This document shows positions 1-8,169 of a DNA stretch of 12,793 nt, piece after piece (the stretch's first letter is position 1; the number at the start of each line of letters is the position of its first letter). Made by a program: the position numbers and the translations under genes. The notes under the pieces were generated by a model. It was not told the DNA's origin. It ran no database searches and was given only the letters and a program-made list of their open reading frames with translations. Origin of the DNA: Acanthaster planci (taxonomy: Eukaryota; Echinodermata; Asteroidea; Valvatida; Acanthasteridae); contig NW_019091681.1 in the NCBI RefSeq assembly GCF_001949145.1, positions 28,373-41,165 on the forward strand, read 5' to 3'.

Positions 1-410
1 AGTGTGTGTATACGCATTACATTACTTTGAATATGCAGTCTGATTTTTCTGATTGGTCATTGGTAGGTTTGACACCAGCGATGTCACGATTGTGATTTTG
101 TGTTTGGTTCGCGCGCTACAGGTTGCACTACACCAAAGACGCATCCGTAGAAAACATTTCTAAATCAGACCGAAATAGTGCTGCCTGTTGACTCTTGGAA
201 AGAGATTGGCCTTCGTTTTTTTTACTGGGAATTCAGGATTGCGGCCAGAAGATCTCTTTTTGTTTTGATTTTATGGGGGTTAGCCACGAAAATTATTTTT
301 AATTTGCCTTTCCCCCAAGAGACCTCCAAAACAGAAGTAAACTTTGCACTCAGCTCTGAATTTAGCCGCCCGCCACTTTGGAAAGAAATACCCTGAGCTG
401 GAAATTATCA
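1..410. other. unassigned 5' flank, possible promoter-like words
   Basis: No coding exon is recognised here. Two ATTGG words (inverted CCAAT) lie close together at 52-56 and 59-63, and a CpG-bearing stretch (GGTTCGCGCGC) lies near 106-116. These could belong to a promoter, but no transcript start or first exon can be tied to them. The open stretches around 178-396 show no family resemblance and are probably chance. Confidence 0.3.
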
Positions 411-443
411 ATCCCAAATTTGGGATTTCTAGAAATATTTCTA
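411..443. repeat. two adjacent perfect palindromes
   Basis: ATCCCAAATTTGGGAT (411-426) is a perfect 16-bp palindrome. It is followed after three bases by TAGAAATATTTCTA (430-443), a perfect 14-bp palindrome. No function is known. They may be a dimer binding site or chance in AT-rich DNA. Confidence 0.5.
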
Positions 444-621
444 TGATCCCTCCTGATTATAGCATGTCTTATTGTAAAAACCCTGTGGGATCACCAAATA
501 TTAATAAGCTCGCACGCAGAAAAATACAACAATTTTTCTTCACCCCCGAAATTGAAGGATTTTGGAGGATTGAGGAGGGTCCCTAGCAAAAAGGGCCTAG
601 GGGGCTAGGGTTAAAGCTAGT

Positions 622-866
622 CTTGCAAAATTTCTCACTGTCTGCGGTTTTGTACATGTATGTGCATGTACATGTAAGCCATTTTGCCATTTTTTGCGGC
701 TGTTCAATACTCAAAATCTCACTGTGGCACGAGTTTTCCTGTGTGTTTGTGTGATGAGGAGGTGATGTGAGATCTTTTTCAGAGAACAATGTTCTTGGGT
801 CATGTTCTCTCCATTTGAGCTTGAGAACAAGAAACCCGTGTCAAGAACAGGCCGCCCGAACTCGAC
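622..866 (+). mobile_element. partial copy of a short TIR element (family A, copy 1)
   Basis: This stretch aligns in the same direction with 4326-4548. Shared blocks in order are a CACTGTCTGCGGTTTTGT-like block, TTTTTTGCGGCTGTTC, ACGAGTTTTCCTGTGTGT, GAGAACAAGAAACCCGTG and CCGCCCGAACTCGAC. An insertion of TACATGTA-type words near 650-676 is missing from the other copy. The right terminus (CCGCCCGAACTCGAC, ending at 866) is present. The left half of the element is absent, so the copy is truncated. No transposase is encoded, so it looks like a non-autonomous, MITE-like element. The family name is unknown. Confidence 0.65.
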
Positions 867-1170
867 CAACATGTACATGTATGTGAGTGGACACTTTCAT
901 TTCAAAACAAGATTCTGTCAGTATCAACAACTATCACTTTACACGTAGCCTCATATTTTTTCATTATATCGACACTTTTGATATATCGATTTCAATGTTA
1001 AAGTGATATCATTCATATGGATATCAAAGCAAAATTGATACACTGGATATTATCAATATATTGACGGACCTTACTATCAAAAGCACCTCAGAGCTTAAGT
1101 GCCAGGGACAAATGTAACTGCAACAACTTATTTCTTGACAAACATGACTGAAAAAAGACAACTTCTCTAC
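867..1170. other. AT-rich spacer with ATATC/GATAT words
   Basis: There is no gene here. Around 965-1065 the sequence is rich in ATATCGA, GATATC and ATTGAT words and looks like low-complexity filler. No exon is seen. Confidence 0.4.
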
Positions 1171-1268
1171 CTGCTGTTGTGTCCATCCACTGCTCTTGTT
1201 CCTCATCACTGTCAGAGTCGCCATGACTACAGTTCTCATTGGAACTTGACTCTCTCCTACGCTTGCTT
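1171..1268 (-). CDS. possible single internal exon, acidic/basic-rich, gene unknown
   Basis: On the minus strand a pyrimidine-rich tract ending in CTTCTATAG precedes a 98-nt open segment that ends at CAG|GTAGAG, a plausible donor. The peptide begins SKRRRESSSNE, continues to SDSDEEQEQWMD and ends TTAG. A basic run, then Ser/Asp/Glu-rich residues, then a single Trp resembles a real nuclear-protein segment more than random reading. The DEEQEQWMD stretch recalls the 'EEEQRWLDALE' segment of INO80 complex subunit B as I remember it, but the match is short and could be chance. No flanking exon of the same gene was found, so it may be an isolated exon, a pseudo-exon or coincidence. Confidence 0.3.
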
Positions 1269-1472
1269 CTATAGAAGAACAAACATGAGGAACAAAACCA
1301 ATTGTGATTACTGACTCTGAGAGTTGACTTCAGCAACGAGAACAGATCAGTGACTTCATTAAAGAAATGATACCAAAACCAAAAGAAGGGGTAGACTTCC
1401 ATTTCCTTCATTTTTTCATCCGTCTTTCAATTGCTTGGATTTTTTAAACTTCTTCCTTTCTCTGTGAAATGA

Positions 1473-1683
1473 CTCTTGTCATTCCTCAGCGGACAAACAT
1501 ATTGAGGACTAAAGCGGACGTTGCGCTGCTAAGGAATGCGCACGCCGACATTGCTTTATGAATTGTCGGCTAGCTTGGCACATGGCCAGTGCATCGCGAC
1601 CGTCTTTGGTCATGATGTTATCTTTAGATACATGTACATTAATTAACATACCGTTTGAATCACTAAATAAAGAATGACAAGAG
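1473..1683. repeat. 211-bp segment bounded by a perfect 12-bp inverted repeat
   Basis: CTCTTGTCATTC at 1473-1484 is exactly complementary in reverse to GAATGACAAGAG at 1672-1683. The size and terminal arms fit a small MITE, but I see no convincing target-site duplication and no second copy in the window. The interior has no long open frame. Confidence 0.35.
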
Positions 1684-2727
1684 AAAAAGACAAGAGCATT
1701 TCCAATTCCAAGGGGAATTTCTCTTTTCTTTCTACATGTGAGTAAACAGTTACCAAATTTATTAGAATCTCCAATTCTCGCTTAATCCTAGGCTGGGTGC
1801 ATTAGACAGTTTCAGGACCGTTTTGGAGGTGAATTTGGAGGATCTTGATTCGGGGTACGACAGCACATGAGCTACTTTTTGGGTGAAATTAATTAATAGA
1901 AGCAAAAGTACATGTATATGCATGGTACTTGGACTCTACAATTGCCAGACTGTGTCCAAATATTAAAAAGGCGATTTGTAGAGTCCAATTCAGTCAACTT
2001 TGTTGAATTTGCAGCACTGGCCCAAAATAGTTGATGACAATCGGCATTACAAATTACATTCCAAAAAACATGAGAAAAGATCAGCACAAAAGCAGTTTGT
2101 ATACATTTGTCACTCAGTGTTTGTGATCGCTGCCAGTGCAACCACTTACCATGCGTACGTGTACATGACTCACAACCAATAACTATGAAAATGTTAGAAT
2201 TTACAAGATGATCATGCCACTCATGCACACTGCCGCACCAATCGGGGAATAACTTGGGCCTTTGTCCGTTACAATAAGGACACATGAGTTAGGCCCTGTT
2301 GATTGGCTATGACTTGGTAATCAGTTACATGTACAATGTACGGTAATATACCAATAGGCATAGCCCTAACATTATAGTAACAACATGCCTAAGTTAGTTC
2401 ACCATCATCATCACAATCAGGACCATTTCCATGGTATGCAAACATTTAATTAACAAGATAAAGTGATCAACATAAGCCTATTTTACGAAAACATGATGTA
2501 GGTAGGCCCTTACGTCCTTACCATGCTTACGAGCATGTTGGCCTACGCATCCTCTTTCACTTGGGTTTGTTATTATGACTTAGTCTACATTTACGGGCCT
2601 GCAAAATTCAGATAAAGAACGCTTACCTCATGTTGCCACTCATGTCGATGTCGACCAGTTAATAAATGTAAGCCGCATACGACGTACATGTAAGTACATT
2701 GCACGTGGATATCGCGCCAACAAATTA
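1684..2727. other. non-coding stretch with TACATGTA-type words
   Basis: I recognise no exon, RNA gene or transposon. TACATGTA or near variants recur (about 1909, 2326 and 2688). The open frame on the minus strand around 1893-2285 shows no known domain and no plausible splice structure. Confidence 0.4.
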
Positions 2728-3083
2728 CCAATATCGCCCTTATTGAAAACAAAAAGCTAACAACCTTTAAATATTTAGCGCCCTTTATTGAAAAAATTAT
2801 ACCGCCCTCTGTTGAATCAATATTTAGCGCCCTCTATTGAAAATTATAACAGCGCCCTCTGTTGAATCAATATTTAGCGCCCTCTATTGAAAAATATTAT
2901 AGCGCCCTCTGTTGAATCAATATTTATCGCCCTCTATTGATTCAACATTTGGGGCTCTCTATTCACAATATTATAGCGCCCCCGTTCAACAAATAATTAG
3001 CGCCCTCCGATTGACAATGAGTAGCGCCCTCTATTGAACAATATCCAGCAAAAGAAAAAGTACTAGCGCCCTCTGTTGAAAGG
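2728..3083. repeat. 25-bp minisatellite with 50-bp dimeric higher-order unit
   Basis: The core (A/T)GCGCCCTCT recurs with starts near 2778, 2802, 2827, 2852, 2877, 2902, 2927, 2952, 2976, 3000, 3023 and 3065, so the spacing is mostly 24-25 bp. Between about 2777 and 2940 two unit types alternate. One continues CTATTGAAAA with an AT tail, the other CTGTTGAATCAATATTT. This gives a period of about 50 bp. The array decays toward both ends: a weaker unit lies near 2735, and isolated cores occur at about 3158 and 3698. No protein is implied. Confidence 0.85.
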
Positions 3084-3319
3084 AAAGTTAACCAACGTCC
3101 CTTATAAGCAGCAGTGCCCCCAGGACTTCATCAAAAAAGGCAAACTTTCATGATTATAGCGCCCTCAACAGGACCTCCAGGGAAACTTCCTAGAGAAATG
3201 GCAAAGGCCAAATTCTTGACGGTCACATTGCTCGGTTATCAGACTTTGTGACCCATGAAAATCAGTACGGAGGTTCAGGAAACTATTCACCTCAAAACAC
3301 CCCAACATCTGCAAAGCCG

Positions 3320-3690
3320 GAGTTGCAGCCAATGTTCTCGGAACAAGTTCAATCACAACCTCCTTGTTTTACATGTACATACGGGAAAACTCGTGAGATT
3401 TGATTTTTGAAAAGCTGCAAGACTATCGAGATGGCTTACAAAACTGGAGACAATGGAAAGTTTTGCACGATAAACATCAATAATTTTCAATGACGGATAT
3501 GATTTTTTTAATAGAACAGAAGTTGGCTTAAACATTAACTCTCGAAGAATATACAAGGACGCCGCCATGTTGCATGCAAGTAACTAGTAGCGATAACTGG
3601 TTGTACGTTCCCGGCGTTCGAGCAGCCGACCCACAAAAACCAAATCGAGCTGTTCCTGAACATACGAGAACAAGCCGACCGAACTCAGCC
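3320..3690 (-). mobile_element. TIR element family A, copy 2 (reverse orientation)
   Basis: Read on the minus strand from 3690, this copy begins GGCTGAGTTCGG. It passes GGCTTGTTCTCGTATGTTC, CTCGAACGCCGGGAACG, ACATGGCGGCGTCC, CCATTGTCTCCAGTTTTGT, AGCCATCTCGATA and ACTCGTGAG-type blocks. It runs colinearly with 4094 to about 4475 on the plus strand. The distal terminus expected near 3240 is not found, so this copy is truncated or diverged there. A 71-codon open frame starting at 3568 lies inside. The equivalent ATG in the other copy meets a stop after nine further codons, so I do not call it a gene. Confidence 0.7.
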
Positions 3691-3778
3691 TTGAAGTATA
3701 GCGCCCTCAAAGGTAAAGTACAAGTGCACAAAAAAATGCAACAGCCCCCTCTCCTGACCAAAGGATTGAAAGTAATCA

Positions 3779-3998
3779 ACAATAGACCGTACTCGCGGCG
3801 TCCCCAATTTCAGTCGTATTCCTCGACATAGTGTATTTATTGGAAAACATTCAATTCAAAGAACCAGACTATATTCTACAATTTCATTCTGACCCTCAAA
3901 ATCACCTGGTACTATCCCATTACGGGTTTAAAATTTATACTGTACGTTCAGGAATATGACTGAAATTGGGAACGCTGCGAATACTGTCTATTTTTTTC
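3779..3998. repeat. inner inverted repeat, arms about 50 bp
   Basis: The left arm (about 3779-3830) includes CAATAGACCGTACTCGCGGC and CCCAATTTCAGTCGTATTCC. It is matched in reverse complement by the right arm (about 3943-3993), which includes GGAATATGACTGAAATTGGG and CGCTGCGAATACTGTCTATT. Roughly four in five positions pair. The loop is about 110 bp, AT-rich and without an open frame. It could be a separate MITE with long terminal repeats, or the core of the larger palindrome around it, because its centre (about 3886) almost coincides with the outer one (about 3890). Confidence 0.7.
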
Positions 3999-4094
3999 CA
4001 CAAACAAGATGAACATAACAGCAAAAAGCTTCCAGGAATTCACACTCTCATTTATCAAAAGTAATGTAATGCAAGTTCCAAAGCAATCACTGAG

Positions 4095-4548
4095 GCTGAG
4101 TTCAGGTGGCCTGTTCTCGTATGTTCACAAACCGCTCAACTTGTTGTTCGTTAGTCGGCCGCTCGAACACCGGGAACGAACAACCAGTTATTGCTGGTTG
4201 TTGCATGCATCATGGCGGCATCCATGTACATTCTTTCAGAGTAAACTTTGGAAAGCTGGGCTGAATTCTTTTCTATTTAAAAAGGAACATTCATTTCTTT
4301 GCTATGGAAAATGATTATTGTTAATTTTGTAAAATTTCCCATTGTCTCTGGTTTTGTGAGCCATCTCGATATTTTTTGCGGCTGTTCGAAAATCAAAATC
4401 TCACGAGTTTTCCTGTGTGTTCCTGCAAAACCCTGACAAGGAGGTGGTGTGTGATCCTGTTCCCAGAACAGCGTTCTTGAGTCGTGTTCCTGCCTTTCGG
4501 ACGCGAGAACAAGAAACCCGTGCCAAGAACTTGCCGCCCGAACTCGAC
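4095..4548 (+). mobile_element. TIR element family A, copy 3, apparently complete
   Basis: The left end GCTGAGTTCAGGTGGC (from 4095) and the reverse complement of the right end, GTCGAGTTCGGGCGGC (to 4548), match at 12 of 16 positions, so they look like imperfect terminal inverted repeats. CTGAG flanks the element on both sides (4090-4094 and 4549-4553) and is a candidate 5-bp target-site duplication. Because CTGAG also resembles part of the terminus, this is not certain. The element is about 454 bp with no transposase, so it is non-autonomous. The right part is dense in GTTC/GAAC half-sites (4460-4530). It is the best reference copy for the two partial copies. Confidence 0.6.
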
Positions 4549-4553
4549 CTGAG

Positions 4554-5510
4554 AAATTAAAAATATGCAATTCAACTTAAACTATCTTGGCATTATTCAG
4601 AAGTCATTTAATACTGATCGAGTCAAATCAATCTCTATTCCGGTCATAATATATTACAATGCCTTTGGCTTCCTTCTGAACAACCCTCACCTTTAAATGA
4701 TTCACAAGGGAAAGAACAAATACAAGTTTGAAGAAAGTTACATCAAACTCACAAACATTAGGAGGACAGTGAAAAGAAATTACCAGCAAGATAACAACTT
4801 AAATGTAACAATATCACCTTTGTCAAAGCTTATAAATTTCAGGTTTTTTCCCTAAATTGCATGATAGAAAGAATAAATAAAAGTACAGAGGGAATTCAGA
4901 CTGTAACGATCAAGTCCAATCTTTTTTCAAACAAAACATGAATGATTTCAATAAATTTATGCACTTTCAGTGTAAATACCACTGATCCTGTGAAGCTTTG
5001 AGGTTTACATAAATAAATGAATCGAAAAAAGAAAAATTAAAATATCGAGACCTGGCAAGTGCTAGTACCTGGACTTGTCAAGAACATCTTTTGGTAATAA
5101 ACGGCAGTCAGGCACCAGTCTACAACAAAAATCATATTTCCATCTAAATAAACGTTCAACTTCAGAAATTTAGGTCAGCTGTAGTGCTCAGTTGCCATAA
5201 AACAGATATATATTTCTTCTGATAAATTAGTAATTTGTAATATAATTGAATGTTTTAAACTCTTATAATAGCTCCAATAATTTATGGCAGAATGACACAC
5301 TGAAATTAACCTTTTTTTTTAAACAGATCTCAGCATCTATACTCAAGAGCCATTATGATCGAACATTATTTCTTGAGTTGGTGACAAATTCTTTTGTCTT
5401 TCTGTTTTCAATCTGGATGCTGACTATTGCCGTGTTTTGGCTTAAATTTCAGAGAGATTTTGGTAAACGATAGTGTCTGAAGTCCACTTTTGATAGCTCA
5501 AATCTTCCAA
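4554..5510. other. AT-rich non-coding stretch
   Basis: I see no exon, repeat family or RNA gene. The open frame at 5246-5473 has hydrophobic residues but no recognisable family and no splice context. The segment lies just beyond the probable 3' end of the SRPRA pseudogene and may be intergenic. Confidence 0.4.
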
Positions 5511-5514
5511 GCAT

Positions 5515-5527
5515 TTTATTTTTTATT
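5515..5527 (-). promoter_or_regulatory. candidate polyadenylation signals for the SRPRA locus
   Basis: On the minus strand two AATAAA hexamers occur at 5522-5527 and 5515-5520, about 325-337 nt after the SRPRA stop codon. They are the first such hexamers I see downstream. They would give a 3' UTR of ordinary length, but the DNA is AT-rich and the signal could be chance. Confidence 0.35.
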
Positions 5528-5851
5528 TGTTGAAATTCCAAGCAAAAAAATGCAGACAGCCTGAACGAAGTTGGTCAGGTTTTGAAATTACAAAAACGAT
5601 GGCCATTTCCTCTGCAGAAAGCAAAATTGTTAACTGTTATTGTTTGAAATGTCCAAAGATTTTTTGGCATTTTTAGGTAAAGATTCAACAAATTTTCAAA
5701 TGAAAGAGAGTTCCATGAGAAATAATAAGTAAGTTGCCTGTCATTCTCCTGACAAATCAAAATTAAAATCTTACATTCTTTTGTAATGGATGGTCACACT
5801 TCCATTTCGTTGATATTCTAACAATGTTGATTCGCTGCCACGTCGCACACC

Positions 5852-5980
5852 TTAGTTTTTCAGTAGAGCTTTGACCACAGCCTTGATGTTCCGCTTGCGA
5901 AGGTCACGGTATGTATGACCGGTACCAACAAAGACGATGGGCTGACCAGTGGTGTAGGTCATTGAGATAGCGGCACCAAC
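5852..5980 (-). pseudogene. SRPRA: SRPRA last coding exon (intact), with stop codon
   Basis: After the acceptor CCCTGCAG| the exon opens [14 protein letters not shown] and encodes [13 protein letters not shown], the G5 loop of the SRP GTPases. It ends [10 protein letters not shown] with TAA at 5852-5854, giving 42 codons and a stop, with no lesion. The length and phase (0) match the vertebrate protein end. It is the least damaged exon of the locus. Confidence 0.93.
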
Positions 5981-6309
5981 CTGCAGGGAGAAGCGAAGGG
6001 ATGACAATCACAAAATATGTGACTCATTTCAGAAAAAGGTGAAATAACTCGCAAAATACCTTTCCATCCATGGGCTGGTTAACAGCTTACAGGGTAACAT
6101 TTCTCATGGAAATTTAGGAGGGGGGGCAGACAAAACATCCTTGATCTCAAAAGTTTTCTGAACAAAAATTTGCAACAAACATGTCATGATATTTAAGAGA
6201 TCTGTACTGTTGGTAAATGGTCCCATAATTTGAGTCTGGTTCCCAATGTCATCAGTGAGGTACCCAGTCCTTCTGCTCTGTAACAATGTCATAACTCACA
6301 GCTACCTAC

Positions 6310-6482
6310 CTTATTGTCGATGGTGTCAAATTTGGTGATCACAATGCCACCAATCAGTTGGGGCTGGTCCATGTCTGAGTGGTCAGCCAAGGCATGGTTG
6401 AACTTGGCCAACTGGTCCACTGCTTACCAACCAAGGCCTCTACCACAAACAGGACAAGATCTCGCTGGTAGATTTTGATGAG
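6310..6482 (-). pseudogene. SRPRA: SRPRA exon with GEALVGN and TKFD motifs, frameshifted
   Basis: The acceptor CTCAAACAG| leads into LIKIYQRDLVLFVVEALVGK. The vertebrate protein has VGEALVGN here, so Gly is replaced by Val and Asn by Lys. After GGTAAG the frame shifts. The reading resumes in another frame as VDQLAKFNHALADHS and continues to IVITKFDTIDNK, with an intact G4 TKFD. The exon is 173 nt where 177 nt (59 codons) is expected, consistent with a 4-nt deletion. The donor is AAG|GTAGGT, and the sequence across it resembles short repeats near 11.65-12.37 kb. Confidence 0.9.
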
Positions 6483-6611
6483 CTGTTTGAGGAGAAGAAA
6501 GGAAAACAGGAAAACTATCACCAAAGGATTCTTTCTTTGCTACACTGAAATCACAGCTGGGTTTTAAATTCTCTTTAATTAATGTTATAACTAAATAAAT
6601 TGTTAATTGCA

Positions 6612-6985
6612 ATGGGTTGATTGTGAAGCCTTTCTTTGTTACACACCAATTCAAGGAGCCAAGACAGCCTCTCTTTGGTACCTAACAATTCAAGGAGCCA
6701 AGGCAGCCTCTCTTTGGTACATACCAATTCAAGGAGCCAAGAAAGCCTCTCTTTGGTACATACCAATTCAAGAAGCCAAAGCAGCCTCTCTTTGATACAT
6801 ACAAATTCAAGGAGCCAAGGCAGTCTCTCTTTGGTACATACCAATTCAAGGAGCTAAGGGGGCCTCTCTTTGGTGCATACCAATTCAAGGAGCCAAGGGG
6901 GCCTCTCTTTGGTACATACCAATTTAAGGAGTCAAGTATTGCCAGTGCAGCCTTTCTTCAGTTGTATCAATGTAGCTTCCTGATA
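6612..6985. repeat. 39-bp minisatellite inside an SRPRA intron
   Basis: The word TTCAAGGAGCC (or a near variant) starts at about 6650 and then every 39 bp: 6689, 6728, 6767, 6806, 6845, 6884 and 6923. Each is followed by an AAGGCAGCCTCTCTTTGGTAC-like block. Degraded partial units flank both ends. Copies differ by several substitutions, so the array is old. Because 39 is divisible by 3 and the unit lacks stops in several frames, long repetitive open frames appear on both strands. I regard them as artefacts of periodicity. Confidence 0.9.
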
Positions 6986-7014
6986 GAAAGCCTTGACAAC
7001 AAAGGATGGCTCAC

Positions 7015-7100
7015 CTTGGATAGAGCTTTCATGAGTGGCTCATTGTCTCGCATCTGCCCAGCTGTGTCAATCAACACAACGTCAAAGTGACAATCCCGAG
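7015..7100 (-). pseudogene. SRPRA: SRPRA exon with G3 DTAG motif, catalytic Arg replaced
   Basis: The acceptor GCTCACAG| is followed by two bases of a split codon, then 28 codons reading [19 protein letters not shown] and on to PLMKALSK, then the donor |GTGAGC. The family motif is DTAGR. Here CAG gives Gln, one transition from the Arg codon CGG. This Arg is strongly conserved in SRP GTPases. Otherwise the exon is open and in frame. Confidence 0.9.
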
Positions 7101-7408
7101 CTGTGAGCAGACAAAAATTATTTAAGCTGTTACACCGTGACTCACTCAGTAATGGGTCTGTGCATGGTCGATAGAGGGAAGTGTGCTCACTTGAATTTCC
7201 AAAGCCGATCTTAAAAGAGACTCAGTACAGGTATGTCATTCTCCATCAATAATTAGAAAAAATGAAAAAGTAAGTAAGTTATGTAAACTAACACATCACC
7301 CAATAATATGACATCATCTGGTAACGCAGTGACGTCTTCATCATGTTCATGTTCAATCAAAAATGAAGTACCATATTTTTTCAGCCAATGAGAAATCACG
7401 GACCATAC

Positions 7409-7618
7409 TATAATGGCTTCCATGGCGATACCAGCTGCATCCCTTCCATAACCTTTCTCATACAGCTGGACCGGAGAGCGCCCTCCGTGTTTCTCTGCTG
7501 GATGCAGCGCATTCAGGTGTCTAGTGTGGGTGCGCAGCTGTTCGACGGCACCAGCTCGAAATGCATTTTAGGCTGCAATCAGCACAGTGAAGCCATTCTC
7601 CACTAACCAGAAACATAT
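7409..7618 (-). pseudogene. SRPRA: SRPRA exon with DTFRAGA region, in-frame TAA
   Basis: The acceptor TTTTCTCAG| opens ICFWLVENGFTVLIAA. A TAA stop (about 7571-7573) then replaces the expected Cys. The following residues read NAFRAGAVEQLRTHTRHLNA instead of DTFRAGAVEQLRTHTRRLSA, so the magnesium/nucleotide-binding DTFRAGA motif has lost Asp and Thr. The rest (HPAEKHGGR, QLYEKGYGRDAAGIAMEAI) is well conserved. The likely donor GTATGG follows 210 nt, where about 214 nt is expected, so the end has lost about 4 nt and the junction to the next exon is out of frame. Confidence 0.9.
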
Positions 7619-7996
7619 CTGAGAAAAATAAATAGTGCTTCTTAATACCAATTGCTCACAAAGTTCATTGAATATTTACCTCCATAAACTGTGACCTTCA
7701 ACAACTGAGTTGATAAATTGGCTCTGTTACACAAATCCAATGATAAACTGAAGTTTGATAATCACAACAAGAATGACAAATTCAAGACTAAGTAAAATTA
7801 ACTGCTAGTTCATTGCTAGTACACCTGTAGATTTTTTATTTCAAATCGATCAACACCTTTTACCGGTTTTCGTCAAGTAAATTCCTGGTAGTTTTTGCCA
7901 ATAAATCACATACTTACTTCAGCATTTCAACACATAATATGCACATAAGTTTCAACTGCCTTTTCATTTTGACAACTTGAGAAATTGACGGCACAC

Positions 7997-8169
7997 CTTG
8001 GCTAGGTCGGTGGATTTCTTCAATCCATTAACTCCACAGAAGACCATAGAGTAAGGCTTGCCACGAGATCTTGCTTCCATGGCATCGCGAAGGATGTCGA
8101 TTCGACGACACGGAGACAAGATCTGAACCAGGGACTCCTCGATGCCTTCACGGATGACGGAGGTTACAC
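7997..8169 (-). pseudogene. SRPRA: SRPRA exon with P-loop, damaged Walker A
   Basis: The acceptor TTTTGTTTTCAG| gives VTSVIREGIEESLVQILSP, then RRIDILRDAMEARSRGKPY, then FCGVNGLKKSTDLAK and the donor |GTGTGC. In the family the P-loop reads GVNGVGKSTNLAK. Here the Gly before the invariant Lys is Lys and Asn is Asp, which should spoil nucleotide binding. The exon has 173 nt, the correct phase and no stop. The region just upstream in the intron carries a partial second copy of its acceptor end. Confidence 0.92.

Noticed and set aside
1893-2285. 130-codon minus-strand open frame with several Cys/His residues
   Set aside because: The Cys/His spacing fits no zinc-finger pattern. There is no splice context or family resemblance.
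2735-3083. CRISPR-like array
   Set aside because: The units are contiguous 25-bp minisatellite repeats without unique spacers, in eukaryotic DNA.
3353-3568. 71-codon minus-strand frame starting MAASLYIL
   Set aside because: It lies inside a transposon copy. The matching ATG in the other copy (4212) stops after nine further codons, so no protein is conserved.
4460-4530. Steroid-response-element cluster
   Set aside because: The GTTC/GAAC half-sites are part of the transposon sequence and occur in both copies with irregular spacing.
6575-6888. Several open frames with a 13-residue period in the 39-bp array
   Set aside because: They are open in several frames on both strands, as expected from the period. 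The array lies inside an intron of a pseudogene.
7388-7606. Plus-strand open frame of 72 codons
   Set aside because: It is antisense to the SRPRA exon at 7409-7618.
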